A DNA stretch of 64,000 nt from Lysinibacter cavernae (lineage in GTDB: Bacteria > Actinomycetota > Actinomycetes > Actinomycetales > Microbacteriaceae), in NCBI RefSeq assembly GCF_011758565.1, contig NZ_JAAMOX010000001.1, positions 1,713,838-1,777,837 on the forward strand, given 5' to 3'. Positions 54,801 to 62,900 of this stretch are shown piece by piece; the first letter of the stretch is position 1, and every line of letters starts with the position of its first letter. The notes under the pieces were generated by a model. The model ran no database searches, was not told the origin of the DNA, and saw nothing but the letters and a program-made list of their open reading frames with translations. The translations under genes and the position numbers were made by a program.

Positions 54801-55897
54801 CTGATGGACAGCGTTCCCTCGCCATTTTCGTCAACGGGGACATCGGTCAGCGGAACAAAGATGACAACTTTACCAAACGTCAGGTAGCCCTTATCGGTGA
54901 TCGCTTGGCCACCACGGCTGACGGTTGGGATGTGATTGGCCGTCAGGTCGGCACCTGTCACGGTTACCGTCACCTTTTGATTGGCCTGATCCGGGGTTGC
55001 CGTCCAGACGCCACCATTATTAATGGCGTTCGGCAGGTTCAAGTTCGCAGTGCTGAACTGCGGGAGTTCCTGGTGGTTCGTCACCGCACCGGTCTCGACC
55101 CGCACAAACTGCGCGTTTGGGCTGATCTGCGAGAAGTCGTCGGTGAAGCTAATCGGACCGGTTGGCGTCAGGTATCCCTTGCGACCCTTCCCTTGCAGGT
55201 CGGGAATCGAGAAGGTCACGCCGTACTGCAAGAGCCAGCCGCGAGTTACCCCATCTGGTCCAAGTTGGTTCTTGGCCACGTAGGGCAGCAGCTTCGTCAT
55301 GTTGACGTTGGGCGCACCTGAGCTCACAAGCGAGTCGGGGGTAACCGACACCGCTGGCGTTGTCACGTTATCCGTTGCAAAGCTCACGGCATCCGGCGCA
55401 AAGTCGAGCGGCGTCTGGTTTGGCAGGTTTGCAACAGAAGCGCTGAGCGCAATGGTGCGAGCCGAACCGATCGGGATGTCCCCGATGTTACACACCGCGG
55501 TGCGTCCGTCTGAGCTGATGGACGAGGCGGGAGTCCCCGTCGCCAAACAGGTTCCAGGAAGCGTGTTCCAGGTCATCCCAACAGGAAGGGTGAAGGTGAA
55601 GGTCGAGTTACTCGCAACCCCCGTAGCCCCAACTGTGGTGTTCACCGAAGCATCAAGTTCGTAGGTGACCGAGTCGAACGAGCGCACGATGTTATTCGTT
55701 GGCCCCGAGTCGTTGCCGGGTCCGTCGTCCGCGTCAAAGTTGCCAGAGCCGGTTGTGACCGAGCCGATGGCGAGGTCGTAGGCGAGCTCCGGATCCGCTG
55801 CCTGGGCGACTGATGGAATTGCCAGCCCCGCGAGCACGGCTACGCCGGCCCCGAGCGCGGCGATCCTGCGCATTCGTTTTTGCGTCGCAAAAAACAC
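51311..55897 (-). CDS. Giant surface adhesin with four DUF11 repeats (LTLTG anchor)
   Basis: A 1528-residue protein with GTG 55897 preceded by GGGGGGAAG. The signal peptide ends SVAQAA near residue 34. The shared core (TNNIVRSFDSVTYEL, FTDDFSQISPNAQFV, KGYLTFGKVVIFVPLTDV) and middle are close to the gene at 47189-51013. The stalk has four DUF11 repeats (ITLNKSASTPADG, ISLIKRAETEPANG, IELVKSASAAPNG, LSLAKTVTNVPVG) against two in the neighbour. The end is LTLTG at residues 1493-1497, a hydrophobic helix and LRRRRVAASS, identical to the neighbour. It is the promoter-distal end (first transcribed) of the minus-strand adhesin array. Confidence 0.9.
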   Translation of the reverse strand: MFFATQKRMRRIAALGAGVAVLAGLAIPSVAQAADPELAYDLAIGSVTTGSGNFDADDGPGNDSGPTNNIVRSFDSVTYELDASVNTTVGATGVASNSTFTFTLPVGMTWNTLPGTCLATGTPASSISSDGRTAVCNIGDIPIGSARTIALSASVANLPNQTPLDFAPDAVSFATDNVTTPAVSVTPDSLVSSGAPNVNMTKLLPYVAKNQLGPDGVTRGWLLQYGVTFSIPDLQGKGRKGYLTPTGPISFTDDFSQISPNAQFVRVETGAVTNHQELPQFSTANLNLPNAINNGGVWTATPDQANQKVTVTVTGADLTANHIPTVSRGGQAITDKGYLTFGKVVIFVPLTDVPVDENGEGTLSISNLVTDFAPTGPQADGSTVPNVGENPADNRQTQDLIRQANGEFSKRFADVINSSNTPYLVEGMVTDRSGNGTLTQGQQVQSFMSLTNTSSDGEYSAATVCDMWDSRYLNLAKYSVTPAARWENPNGNPTSATGPAAARGHFEYLTGFTLTGTDAQRWQQMRSFSCADGAGTWTTQADALANPSFDLTQVTAVRFVADQPIPAGETATMLVNLEAKTAIPEGQIVANMAGWSAPEIGNGVYHFPNYVPETGKTASGFTPSAGDRLTAVRAPLALTKSVTDPVATTPRVVAGGAAQFTITPSFRTVGRPGPFTATDVTVTDRIPAGMSLVLDAGNVDGQAVTPPNFAPTSVTVLPDGTTEVVWTFDELSTGNLPSIVYWVQTESTSRGDFVNTAIIRSPDDSQSPDVTDVAASPTDPHRSSANLGIDGVAGIAVSKTVLNPFISAGDDFSFEITTANGSQAVTQTGSTVIDVFPFIGDGAAGTVSRVPATDNGSQFTLAGEPTVPAGATVDYTTDPSATVQASQTIGSGQGPTFGAGVTWQSFAAVQTHLEDVTAIRVHLPDMPPVSTQKFRYTLTHLDGVEGGYFANNATFRTTPAALGVVSNTVTTRMLPEQPSITLNKSASTPADGEQFEVGETVNYQFVVTNTGVVPLTGVTVDESSFVNGAGDPLSLTTPITVTDPSDFDGTLAPGESATFEASYLVTQADEDAGGQLTNVATTSGNPPTGAPVTDESDVSVSMGDPNPGISLIKRAETEPANGTGFVVGETLEYSFTVRNEGNVTLSDVTVAEGDFTNGAGDSLQLDSGPTAPAGFTGQLSPGEQVVFTGTYTFTQADIDAAGVITNNATASGTDPFGTDVDDDDTVTTSTGTAVSAIELVKSASAAPNGLAFQPGETVTYTFVATNTGAVTLHDVTLDELSFTNGAGSELTLTDGPTASDPSDFDGTLAVGDSVTYTATYLVTKADVAAGGSIANSALVTGTPTVGVPVTDESDVAVNIDDPAPALSLAKTVTNVPVGGSFAVGDTVNYAFTVRNVGNMPLNGVAVNEKSFTNEAGQQLSLTSGPTAADGFSGSLAPGEQTVFTGTYVVTAADRGGNLSNTAVASGETVSGDSVVAESSVLAPVVAGAAPGGLTLTGVSLGGMVAAVLLLMVAGGLLLLRRRRVAASS

Positions 55898-56047
55898 TGT
55901 GTTACTTCCCCCCGATGTGAATTTGTACTCGATCCTTCATCGCAGCAGTTGCCCACTGCGCTTACCCCCAATGGATATGTCGAGCAGGTTTCACAATACG
56001 ATCGGAACTGAAAAAAACCCTGTGAGCCCTTATAATTTCACCGCAAA
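55898..56047 (-). promoter_or_regulatory. Leader and probable promoter of the first array gene
   Basis: Carries the GTTTGCGG...GAAATTATAAGG element (56028-56047), TTGGGGGT (near 55965-55973) and the GGGGGGAAG ribosome site shared with the paralogue's leader. The remaining bases up to 56163 are AT-rich and hold no gene. Confidence 0.45.
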
Positions 56048-56163
56048 CCACCAAACGCAAGGCTTCTGTTTATTTCCATCCACAATTTTTTCCGAGCCGC
56101 GTAATACGACCCATGCTTTGTTGTCAGTAGGAGTGGCAACTGCCATACGTGTTTAGATCAGCC

Positions 56164-57420
56164 CTAGGCATCTGCGAGCGTGATGGCCTCAGCCTCCACG
56201 AGCTCAGATTCGACGTCGCCGTTCACCCGGGCCAACGCGTTCCTTCCGAACAACACAACGATAAGCGCGAGTCCGACGCTCGCCGCGGCAAAGACATAAG
56301 GAATGCTCGCATTGAACATCTTGGCTAGCTCCGCAGCAACGGGAGGCGCAATCGCACCGCCGAGAAACCGAACGGCCGAGTACGAGCTCGACGCAATCGA
56401 ACGCGGCAGATCAGTTGCCTCCATGACGCACTCCGTGAGCACGGTGTTGAGGATTCCGAGCACAAGACCGCCAACCACAACGCAAACGACAAGACCGGCG
56501 GCGCTGTTCACAAAGAACGCAGCGGCAAGCAGGTCAACAGCTAGCAGCGGAAGCGCCAACTGAATGACGCGGGTTCGAGGCATCCGCTTGGTGAGCAGAG
56601 GTGCAACAAAGACGCTCGTGATGGCAAGTCCAACGCCCCAGCCAAAGAACGTGAGGCCGAGCCCGATGGCGTCAAACCCAAGAGGAAATGGGGTGTAAGC
56701 CAGTAGCACGAAGAAGCCAATGTTATAGAAAAATGCCGCAGCAGCGAGGACACCGAGGGCAGGAACGCGGAGCGCCCGAATCGGGGCAAGAATATGCGTT
56801 GGCTCTCGTTTTGCCGTCTCGCGTTGCAACAGCACAACGATGGCGATAAATCCGATCGCCATGAGAGCGGCGGTGCCAAAAAACGGCCCCCTCCAGCTCA
56901 TATTTCCGAGCAATCCCCCAAGCAGCGGGCCAATCGCAATGCCGAGCCCAAGGGCGGCTTCGTACAGAATAATCGCCGACGACGTGCCACCGCTTGCCGC
57001 ACCAACAATGGTTGCGAGCGCTGTAGAGATGAACAGCGCGTTGCCAAGCCCCCATCCAGCGCGGAATCCAATGATCGCCTCAACGCTTTCGGAGAATCCG
57101 GCCAAGAGCGCAAACACCACGATCAGACCGAGCCCGATGAGCAGCGTACGCTTTGCTCCGATGCGACTTGAGAGCCAGCTCGTAAAAAGCATCGCGATTC
57201 CCGTCACTAAGAGATAGCTGGTGAAAAGCAACTCAGTTTCGGTTGGAGTCGCTTTGAGGCTTTCGGCGATCGCCGGCAAAATTGGGTCAACGAGGCCGAT
57301 CCCCATAAAGGCGATGACGCAGGCGAAGGCTACCGCCCAGACGGCTTTTGGCTGCTTAAGGATTGAGGGTTGTTCGTGCTGGGTGTCTACGGTCGCTGTT
57401 GAATTGGCGGAAGGTTTCAC
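56164..57420 (-). CDS. MFS transporter (drug-efflux type)
   Basis: GTG 57420 is set by AAAGGAGGT 5 nt upstream; the longer frame from 57477 has no such site. The product is 418 residues with about 12 membrane segments. GIGLVDPILPAIAESLKAT in helix 1, TSWLSSRIGAKRTLLIGLG (motif A) and ALGLGIAIGPLLGGLLGNMSWRGPF (motif C) are those of 12- or 14-segment drug:H+ antiporters. It lies 114 bp downstream of the MarR gene on the same strand, a usual arrangement for inducible efflux; the substrate is unknown. Confidence 0.87.
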   Translation of the reverse strand: MKPSANSTATVDTQHEQPSILKQPKAVWAVAFACVIAFMGIGLVDPILPAIAESLKATPTETELLFTSYLLVTGIAMLFTSWLSSRIGAKRTLLIGLGLIVVFALLAGFSESVEAIIGFRAGWGLGNALFISTALATIVGAASGGTSSAIILYEAALGLGIAIGPLLGGLLGNMSWRGPFFGTAALMAIGFIAIVVLLQRETAKREPTHILAPIRALRVPALGVLAAAAFFYNIGFFVLLAYTPFPLGFDAIGLGLTFFGWGVGLAITSVFVAPLLTKRMPRTRVIQLALPLLAVDLLAAAFFVNSAAGLVVCVVVGGLVLGILNTVLTECVMEATDLPRSIASSSYSAVRFLGGAIAPPVAAELAKMFNASIPYVFAAASVGLALIVVLFGRNALARVNGDVESELVEAEAITLADA

Positions 57421-57534
57421 TCTGCACCTCCTTTCGGTTCGAGACTGGCTACTGTCGAGTAGTCGCGTTTGGCGCACGGACCCGCCCCCACAAGGCAGAG
57501 CGGATGACCGGGTTCGGCGTGAGCGCCCGCGAGT

Positions 57535-57969
57535 TCACGGGTCGATGTGGTCCCTGATGATCTGCACGGCTCCACTCAACGTGGCGATCTCCGCCTGACT
57601 GAGATCAGCGAAGAGGGGCACAAGCGCGCTCGCAAGCTCACTTCGCCAGCGCAACAGGTTGTTGACCCCGGATGCGGTGATGCCAATAAGCGATGCTCTC
57701 GCGTCAGCGGGATCCGGTATCCGCTCAAGTTGCCCACTTTCCACGAGGCCAGAAACGAGCTTGGTCATGGTTGGCTGCGCAACCCTGCTGAGCGCGGCGA
57801 GGTCGCCGAGCCGCATCGGATGAGCGCCGTTGAGCGCAGAGAGGGTGCGCCACATGGCAGGGGAATCTGTATTGCCCGTTGCCTGCGCTGCCACCCGCGT
57901 GAGGCGGTGATTTGTCTGCACGAGGTCGGCAAGTACCGCTTTCAGCTCGCTCTGCTCTAATTCACTCAC
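57535..57969 (-). CDS. MarR-family transcriptional regulator
   Basis: A 144-residue protein from GTG 57969. The winged helix-turn-helix reads MRLGDLAALSRVAQPTMTKLVSGLVESGQLERIPDPADARASLIGITASG (DPADARAS is the wing), flanked by dimerisation helices. The upstream frame to 58098 runs through the promoter and is rejected; ATG 57984 is an alternative. The promoter elements place the transcription start close to GTG 57969, so the message may be leaderless. It probably represses itself and the downstream MFS gene through the palindrome at 57982-57996. Confidence 0.87.
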   Translation of the reverse strand: MSELEQSELKAVLADLVQTNHRLTRVAAQATGNTDSPAMWRTLSALNGAHPMRLGDLAALSRVAQPTMTKLVSGLVESGQLERIPDPADARASLIGITASGVNNLLRWRSELASALVPLFADLSQAEIATLSGAVQIIRDHIDP

Positions 57970-57975
57970 TCGGCA

Positions 57976-58005
57976 AGAATACATAGCCTGGCTATGCAAT
58001 GTCAA
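57976..58005 (-). promoter_or_regulatory. Promoter with overlapping MarR-type operator
   Basis: On the minus strand TTGACA (58005-58000) and TATTCT (57981-57976) are 18 bp apart. Between them CATAGCC-A-GGCTATG (57996-57982) is a perfect 15-bp palindrome, the size and placement of a MarR operator. Binding there would block polymerase. Confidence 0.65.
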
Positions 58006-58056
58006 AGAACAACGGGACGCCCGCGCCAGCGCTGCTCCCCGGTCACCACAAACACC

Positions 58057-58118
58057 AATCGACCTGACCCAAATGTGTCTATAAACGACTTCATACACAC
58101 ATTTGCGTCAGGTCGATT
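58057..58118. repeat. Intergenic long inverted repeat of a second type
   Basis: The left arm starts AATCGACCTGACCCAAATGT and the right arm ends with its near-exact complement (TTTGCGTCAGGTCGATT). Over the outer 25 bp only two positions mismatch. The sequence differs from the 14880/63788 family but the size is similar. It lies upstream of the marR promoter. Confidence 0.75.
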
Positions 58119-58204
58119 CTCCAAGCGGGGTGTAGTCCCCCGCGTGTGAGCGAGCGGGGCTTGAGCACGCGAGGTTGCCAGGGCGGGGAGTTGCTTGCTC
58201 GCAA

Positions 58205-58405
58205 AACCACCAGCGCCCGGGACTCCACGCACGAGGCCCCCAACTCGCAAACCCACCGGCGCCGAGGCTCCCAACTCGCGAAAGCCACCAGCGCCCGGGA
58301 CTCCACGCACGAGGCTCCAGCTCGCGGAAGCCGCCAGCGCCAAGACTCCACGCACGAGACCCCAACTCGCGGAAATCAAGAGCGCCCGAAAACTACCAGC
58401 TCGCG
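58205..58405. repeat. Degenerate tandem repeats of about 45 bp
   Basis: Four to five imperfect copies share CCACCAGCGCCCGGGACTCC, then ACGCACGAGG and an AACTCGCG end. The array abuts and slightly enters the 3' end of guaB1 (stop at 58393). Copies vary in length and there are no conserved spacers, so it is not CRISPR. The long frame through it (58002-58427, minus) just translates the repeats. Nothing else is seen between 57970 and 58392. Confidence 0.65.
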
Positions 58406-59826
58406 GGAAGCGGCTTTCCCTCTTCATATCCCGCGGCCGATTGGATGCCTACGCGGGCACGATCGTGGAACTCCTCCAGGGTCCTGGCCCCCGCATACGT
58501 GAACGAACTGCGCACGCCGGACGTAATCATGTCGAGCAGGTCCTCAACCGAGGGCCGCTCAGGATCAATATAAATGGTGCTGCCACTGATGCCTTCGGCA
58601 AACAGTGTCTTGCGGGCCAGATCAAAGGGGTCGAGCCGACCAAAACGCCCCTCAACGGCCTTTGTTGAGGCCATGCCCCAGCTCTCCTTATAGTGCCGGC
58701 CGTCCTCATCGGTCATGATGCGGCCTGGCGCCTCAATTGTCCCGGCAAACCAGGAACCGATCATGACGCTCGCGGCTCCGGCTGCAAGTGCAAGCGCAAC
58801 ATCCCGGGGGTAGCGAACCCCGCCATCCGCCCACACGTGGGCGCCAAGCTCACGAGCACGCTCGGCAGTTTCAAGCACCGCCGAGAATTGCGGACGACCG
58901 ACCGCCGTCATCATTCGAGTCGTGCACATGGCACCGGGACCAACGCCAACCTTGAGGATGTCTGCCCCGGCCTGCACCAAATCGGTCACGCCATCCTTGG
59001 TCACCACGTTGCCGGCAACAATCGGTATCCCAAGGTCAAGTGCCTTGACCCGCTCAAGTGCGCCGATCATGCTCTCTTGGTGACCGTGGGCAGTATCAAC
59101 AACAAGTACGTCAACCCCGGCATCACCAAGCGCCCGCGCTTTTGCTTCAATGTCGCCGTTAATACCGAGCGCCGCGGCAACCGCAAGCGAACCGTTTGAG
59201 TCAAGGTTTGGGTGGTAGATGGTCGAGCGGAGGGCTGACTTTCGCGAGACTGTTCCAATGACCTTGCCGTGATCAAGCACGGGCGCAAAATGCACTCCAG
59301 CCGCCACAAGCGCGTCAAACGCGGCACGCCCGTCGGTGAAGTCGTCAGCGGCGAGCGCAACCCACTGCTTCCGCAGGATGTCACCCAGCCGGGTGGCAGG
59401 CTCAGCCTCCGCGAGCGCGAGAGCCGGCACAACGCCCTGATACTCGCCGTTAAACACCACAACACCGTGCTCGATACTCGGCGGCAGCAGCTCCCTAGCC
59501 TCGGCAACGGTTGCCGTCGGCGGCAGGATGATGGCCGTATCAAACAGCGTCGGCTGCGCCTTGACCCAACGGATAGCGTCTGCCAGCTCCTGCAACGGCA
59601 TGTCCTGCGGAATGACACCAAGCCCTCCCCTGCGAGCAAGGGTCGCCGCAAGGCGCGGACCGGTCACAGAGTTCATGTTCGCAGCAACAATAGGAATGGT
59701 GGCTGCGGTTCCGTCAGTCGCGTTCAACGAGACGGCGAGCCTGCTCGTGACGTCGGAATGACGGGGAACCAAAAAGACATCGGAGTACGTTAGGTCGTGT
59801 GCGGGGCCCTCACCAATAAAGTCCAT
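58393..59826 (-). CDS. guaB1: GuaB1-family IMP dehydrogenase-related protein (GMP reductase)
   Basis: A 477-residue TIM-barrel enzyme of the IMPDH/GMPR superfamily. The active-site loop KVGVGPGAMCTTR carries Cys301; DTAHGHQ (245-251) and WADGGVRYPRDVALALAAGA fit substrate binding. A CBS region inserts at about 95-205. In actinobacteria GuaB1 is distinct from true IMPDH (GuaB2); the mycobacterial GuaB1 was shown to work as a GMP reductase, converting GMP to IMP with NADPH. The same role is inferred here. It stands alone, divergent from kgd with 110 bp between starts. Confidence 0.9.
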   Translation of the reverse strand: MDFIGEGPAHDLTYSDVFLVPRHSDVTSRLAVSLNATDGTAATIPIVAANMNSVTGPRLAATLARRGGLGVIPQDMPLQELADAIRWVKAQPTLFDTAIILPPTATVAEARELLPPSIEHGVVVFNGEYQGVVPALALAEAEPATRLGDILRKQWVALAADDFTDGRAAFDALVAAGVHFAPVLDHGKVIGTVSRKSALRSTIYHPNLDSNGSLAVAAALGINGDIEAKARALGDAGVDVLVVDTAHGHQESMIGALERVKALDLGIPIVAGNVVTKDGVTDLVQAGADILKVGVGPGAMCTTRMMTAVGRPQFSAVLETAERARELGAHVWADGGVRYPRDVALALAAGAASVMIGSWFAGTIEAPGRIMTDEDGRHYKESWGMASTKAVEGRFGRLDPFDLARKTLFAEGISGSTIYIDPERPSVEDLLDMITSGVRSSFTYAGARTLEEFHDRARVGIQSAAGYEEGKPLPASW

Positions 59827-59936
59827 AACGATAAGGCTACCCCGCCCCGTTATGGAGCGTCCGTACAGAATTTTCGCACTAGGCTAGAAGCACTGTAAAT
59901 GCGCAAAGACGCACTAAACATTTCAGCTATATCTGT

Positions 59937-62900
59937 GTGAACACAAGAGAGTGGGCGATCGGCTTGAACAGCCAAACAACGGGGAGCGGAACCTCGGATG
60001 GATCATCAAACGATTTTGGAGCCAATGAATGGCTCGTCGAGGAACTGCATAAACAATATGTAGTTGATAAAAACCTCGTAGATTCATCGTGGTGGCCCAT
60101 CCTTGAAAAGTACTCTCCCACTACCCCCCAAACGCCAAGCAACCCGGAACCAGCTGCCGCACCGGCAGCATCCGCAGCCCCGGCTCCCGCAGCAGCGGCC
60201 CAGGCAGCGCCAGCAGCATCCAGCGCAACGCCCCCAACAACTCCAATTGCCAAAACAACGGCAACAGCACCAAAGCCTCAGCCGATTCCGGCCGATGCCC
60301 CGGTCACCGGCTCTCTCACCACCGCCTCTGAAGAGCCAAAAGACGCAGAGCCAAAAGACCAAATCACCCCGCTCCGTGGAATGGCCAAAACGCTCTCGGT
60401 CAACATGGATGCCAGCCTCACCATCCCGACCGCGACAAGCGTTCGAACCATCCCGGCAAAGTTGCTGATCGACAACCGAATTGTCATCAACAACCACATG
60501 AAGCGCAGCCGTGGCGGAAAGGTCTCGTTCACCCACCTCATCGGTTGGGCGCTCATCCAGACCCTCAGCGAGTTCCGCAGCCAGAACGTCTACTACGACG
60601 AAATCGACGGCAAGCCGTCGGTTGTGGCTCCTGCCCACGTCAACCTCGGCATCGCAATCGACCTGCCAAAACCAGACGGAACGCGCGCGCTCATGGTGCC
60701 AAGCATCAAGCGCGCAGACACCCTCACGTTTGCCGAGTACCTCGCGGCTTACGAAGACCTCGTCAAGCGTGCGCGCAACAATAAGCTCACGGCCGCCGAC
60801 TTCGCTGGCACGACCGTGTCGCTCACCAACCCGGGTGGCATCGGAACCGTTCACTCGGTTCCTCGCCTCATGAAGGGGCAGGGCTGCATTATCGGCGCCG
60901 GCGCCCTCGACTACCCAGCCGAGTTCCAAGGATCATCGCAGCAGACGCTCGACAACCTTGCCATCGGCAAGACGATCACGCTGACAAGCACCTACGACCA
61001 CCGTGTCATCCAGGGTGCAGGCTCAGGCGAGTTCCTCAAGATTGTGCACGAGCGTCTCATTGGTCGCCACAGCTTCTACGAGCAGATTTTCGCTGCGGTG
61101 CGCATCCCGTACCAGCCCATCCAGTGGGCACCAGACATCAGCGTTGACCTGTCCGACGCGGTCAGCAAGACCGCCCGCGTGCAGGAGCTCATCAACTCCT
61201 ACCGCGTGCGTGGCCACCTCATGGCAGACATTGACCCGCTCGAATACGTTCAGCGCTCGCACCCTGACCTCGAAATCGAGTCGCACGGGCTCACCTTCTG
61301 GGATCTCGACCGCGAATTTGTCACCGGCGGCATTGGCAACAAGCGCACCGCAAAGCTTCGCGACATCCTCGGCGTGCTGCGCGACTCGTACTGCCGCAAA
61401 ACCGGCGTTGAGTACATGCACATCCAAGACCCGGTCCAGCGCCGCTGGTTCCAGGAAAAAATCGAGGTGCCCTACGTCAAGCCAACGCACGACGAGCAGA
61501 TCCGCATCCTCGAGAAGCTCAACGAGGCCGAGGCCTTCGAAACCTTCCTGCAGACCAAGTTTGTTGGGCAGAAACGCTTCAGCCTTGAGGGCGGCGAGTC
61601 AACCATCGCGTTGCTCGACGAGATCCTGCAGGGTGCCGCTGACGACGACCTCGACGGCGTCGCAATCGGCATGGCCCACCGCGGCCGCCTGAGCGTGCTT
61701 GCCAACATCGCTGGCAAGACCTACGGCCAGATCTTCCGCGAGTTCGAAGGAACCCAGTCGGTTGGCAAGGCCGGCGGCTCCGGAGACGTCAAGTACCACC
61801 TCGGCACCGAGGGCACGTTTAAGGGAATCAACGGCAAGCAGATCCCGGTCTACCTCGCCGCCAACCCGTCACACCTCGAAGCCGCCAACGGCGTGCTCGA
61901 GGGCATCGTCCGCGCCCGCCAAGACCGCAAGCCAATCGGCAGCTTCTCGCACCTCCCCATCCTCATTCACGGCGATGCCGCGATGGCGGGGCAGGGCGTT
62001 GTTTACGAGACACTGCAGATGTCGCAGCTGCGCGGATACCGCACCGGCGGAACCATCCACGTTGTAGTCAACAACCAGGTTGGCTTCACCACGCTGCCGC
62101 GCGACTCGCGCACCTCGGTGTACTCAACCGACATTGGCAAGGCCATCCAGGCCCCCATCTTCCACGTCAACGGAGATGACCCAGAGTCGGTCGTGCACGT
62201 GGCGCGCCTCGCCTACGAATACCGCCAAGAGTTCAAGCGCGACGTCATCATCGACCTCGTCTGCTACCGCCGACGCGGCCACAACGAGGGAGACGACCCC
62301 TCGATGACTCAGCCACTCATGTACAACCTCATCGAAGCCAAGCGCTCGGTGCGACGCCTGTACACCGAGTCGCTTGTCGGACGTGGAGACATCACCGAAG
62401 AAGAGTACGAGCTGTCGAAGAAAAACTTCCAAGACCAGCTTGAGCGCGCCTTCGCCGACACCCACGCAGCGCAGACGGCAGCTATCCCGGTTACGCTGCC
62501 GGTTGGCAACGAGGAAGACCCAGCGCACGCCTCGGCTCAGCAGATCGGGACGGCCGTCCCAGCCTCCGTCATCCACACGGTTGGCGATGCCTACGGCAAC
62601 AAGCCAGCCGGCTTCACGGTGCACGCCAAGCTGCAACAGCTCATCAACAAGCGCGTCGACATGAGCCGCAACGGCAACATCGACTGGGGCTTCGGCGAGA
62701 TTCTCGCACTTGGCTCGCTGCTCGTTGACGGCACCCCCGTTCGCTTTGCAGGACAGGATGCCCGCCGCGGCACGTTTGTGCAGCGCCACGCCGTATTCCA
62801 CGACCGTGAAAACGGTCAAGAGTGGCTGCCGCTCATGAACCTCACGGAAGACCAGGCACGGTTCTGGATCTACGACTCGCTGCTCAGCGAGTACGCCGCG

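Noticed and set aside
58205-58405. Possible CRISPR array
   Set aside because: Repeat copies vary in length and sequence, the spacer parts are themselves similar, and no cas gene is nearby.
58002-58427. 141-codon minus-strand frame with repeated SLVRGVPGAGGF
   Set aside because: The repeated peptide only translates the degenerate DNA repeats; all three frames look alike and no start signal is present.
60084-60929. 281-codon minus-strand frame with Cys/Trp/Gly-rich end
   Set aside because: It is a shadow of the Ala/Pro linker and acyltransferase part of kgd, which is a certain gene.
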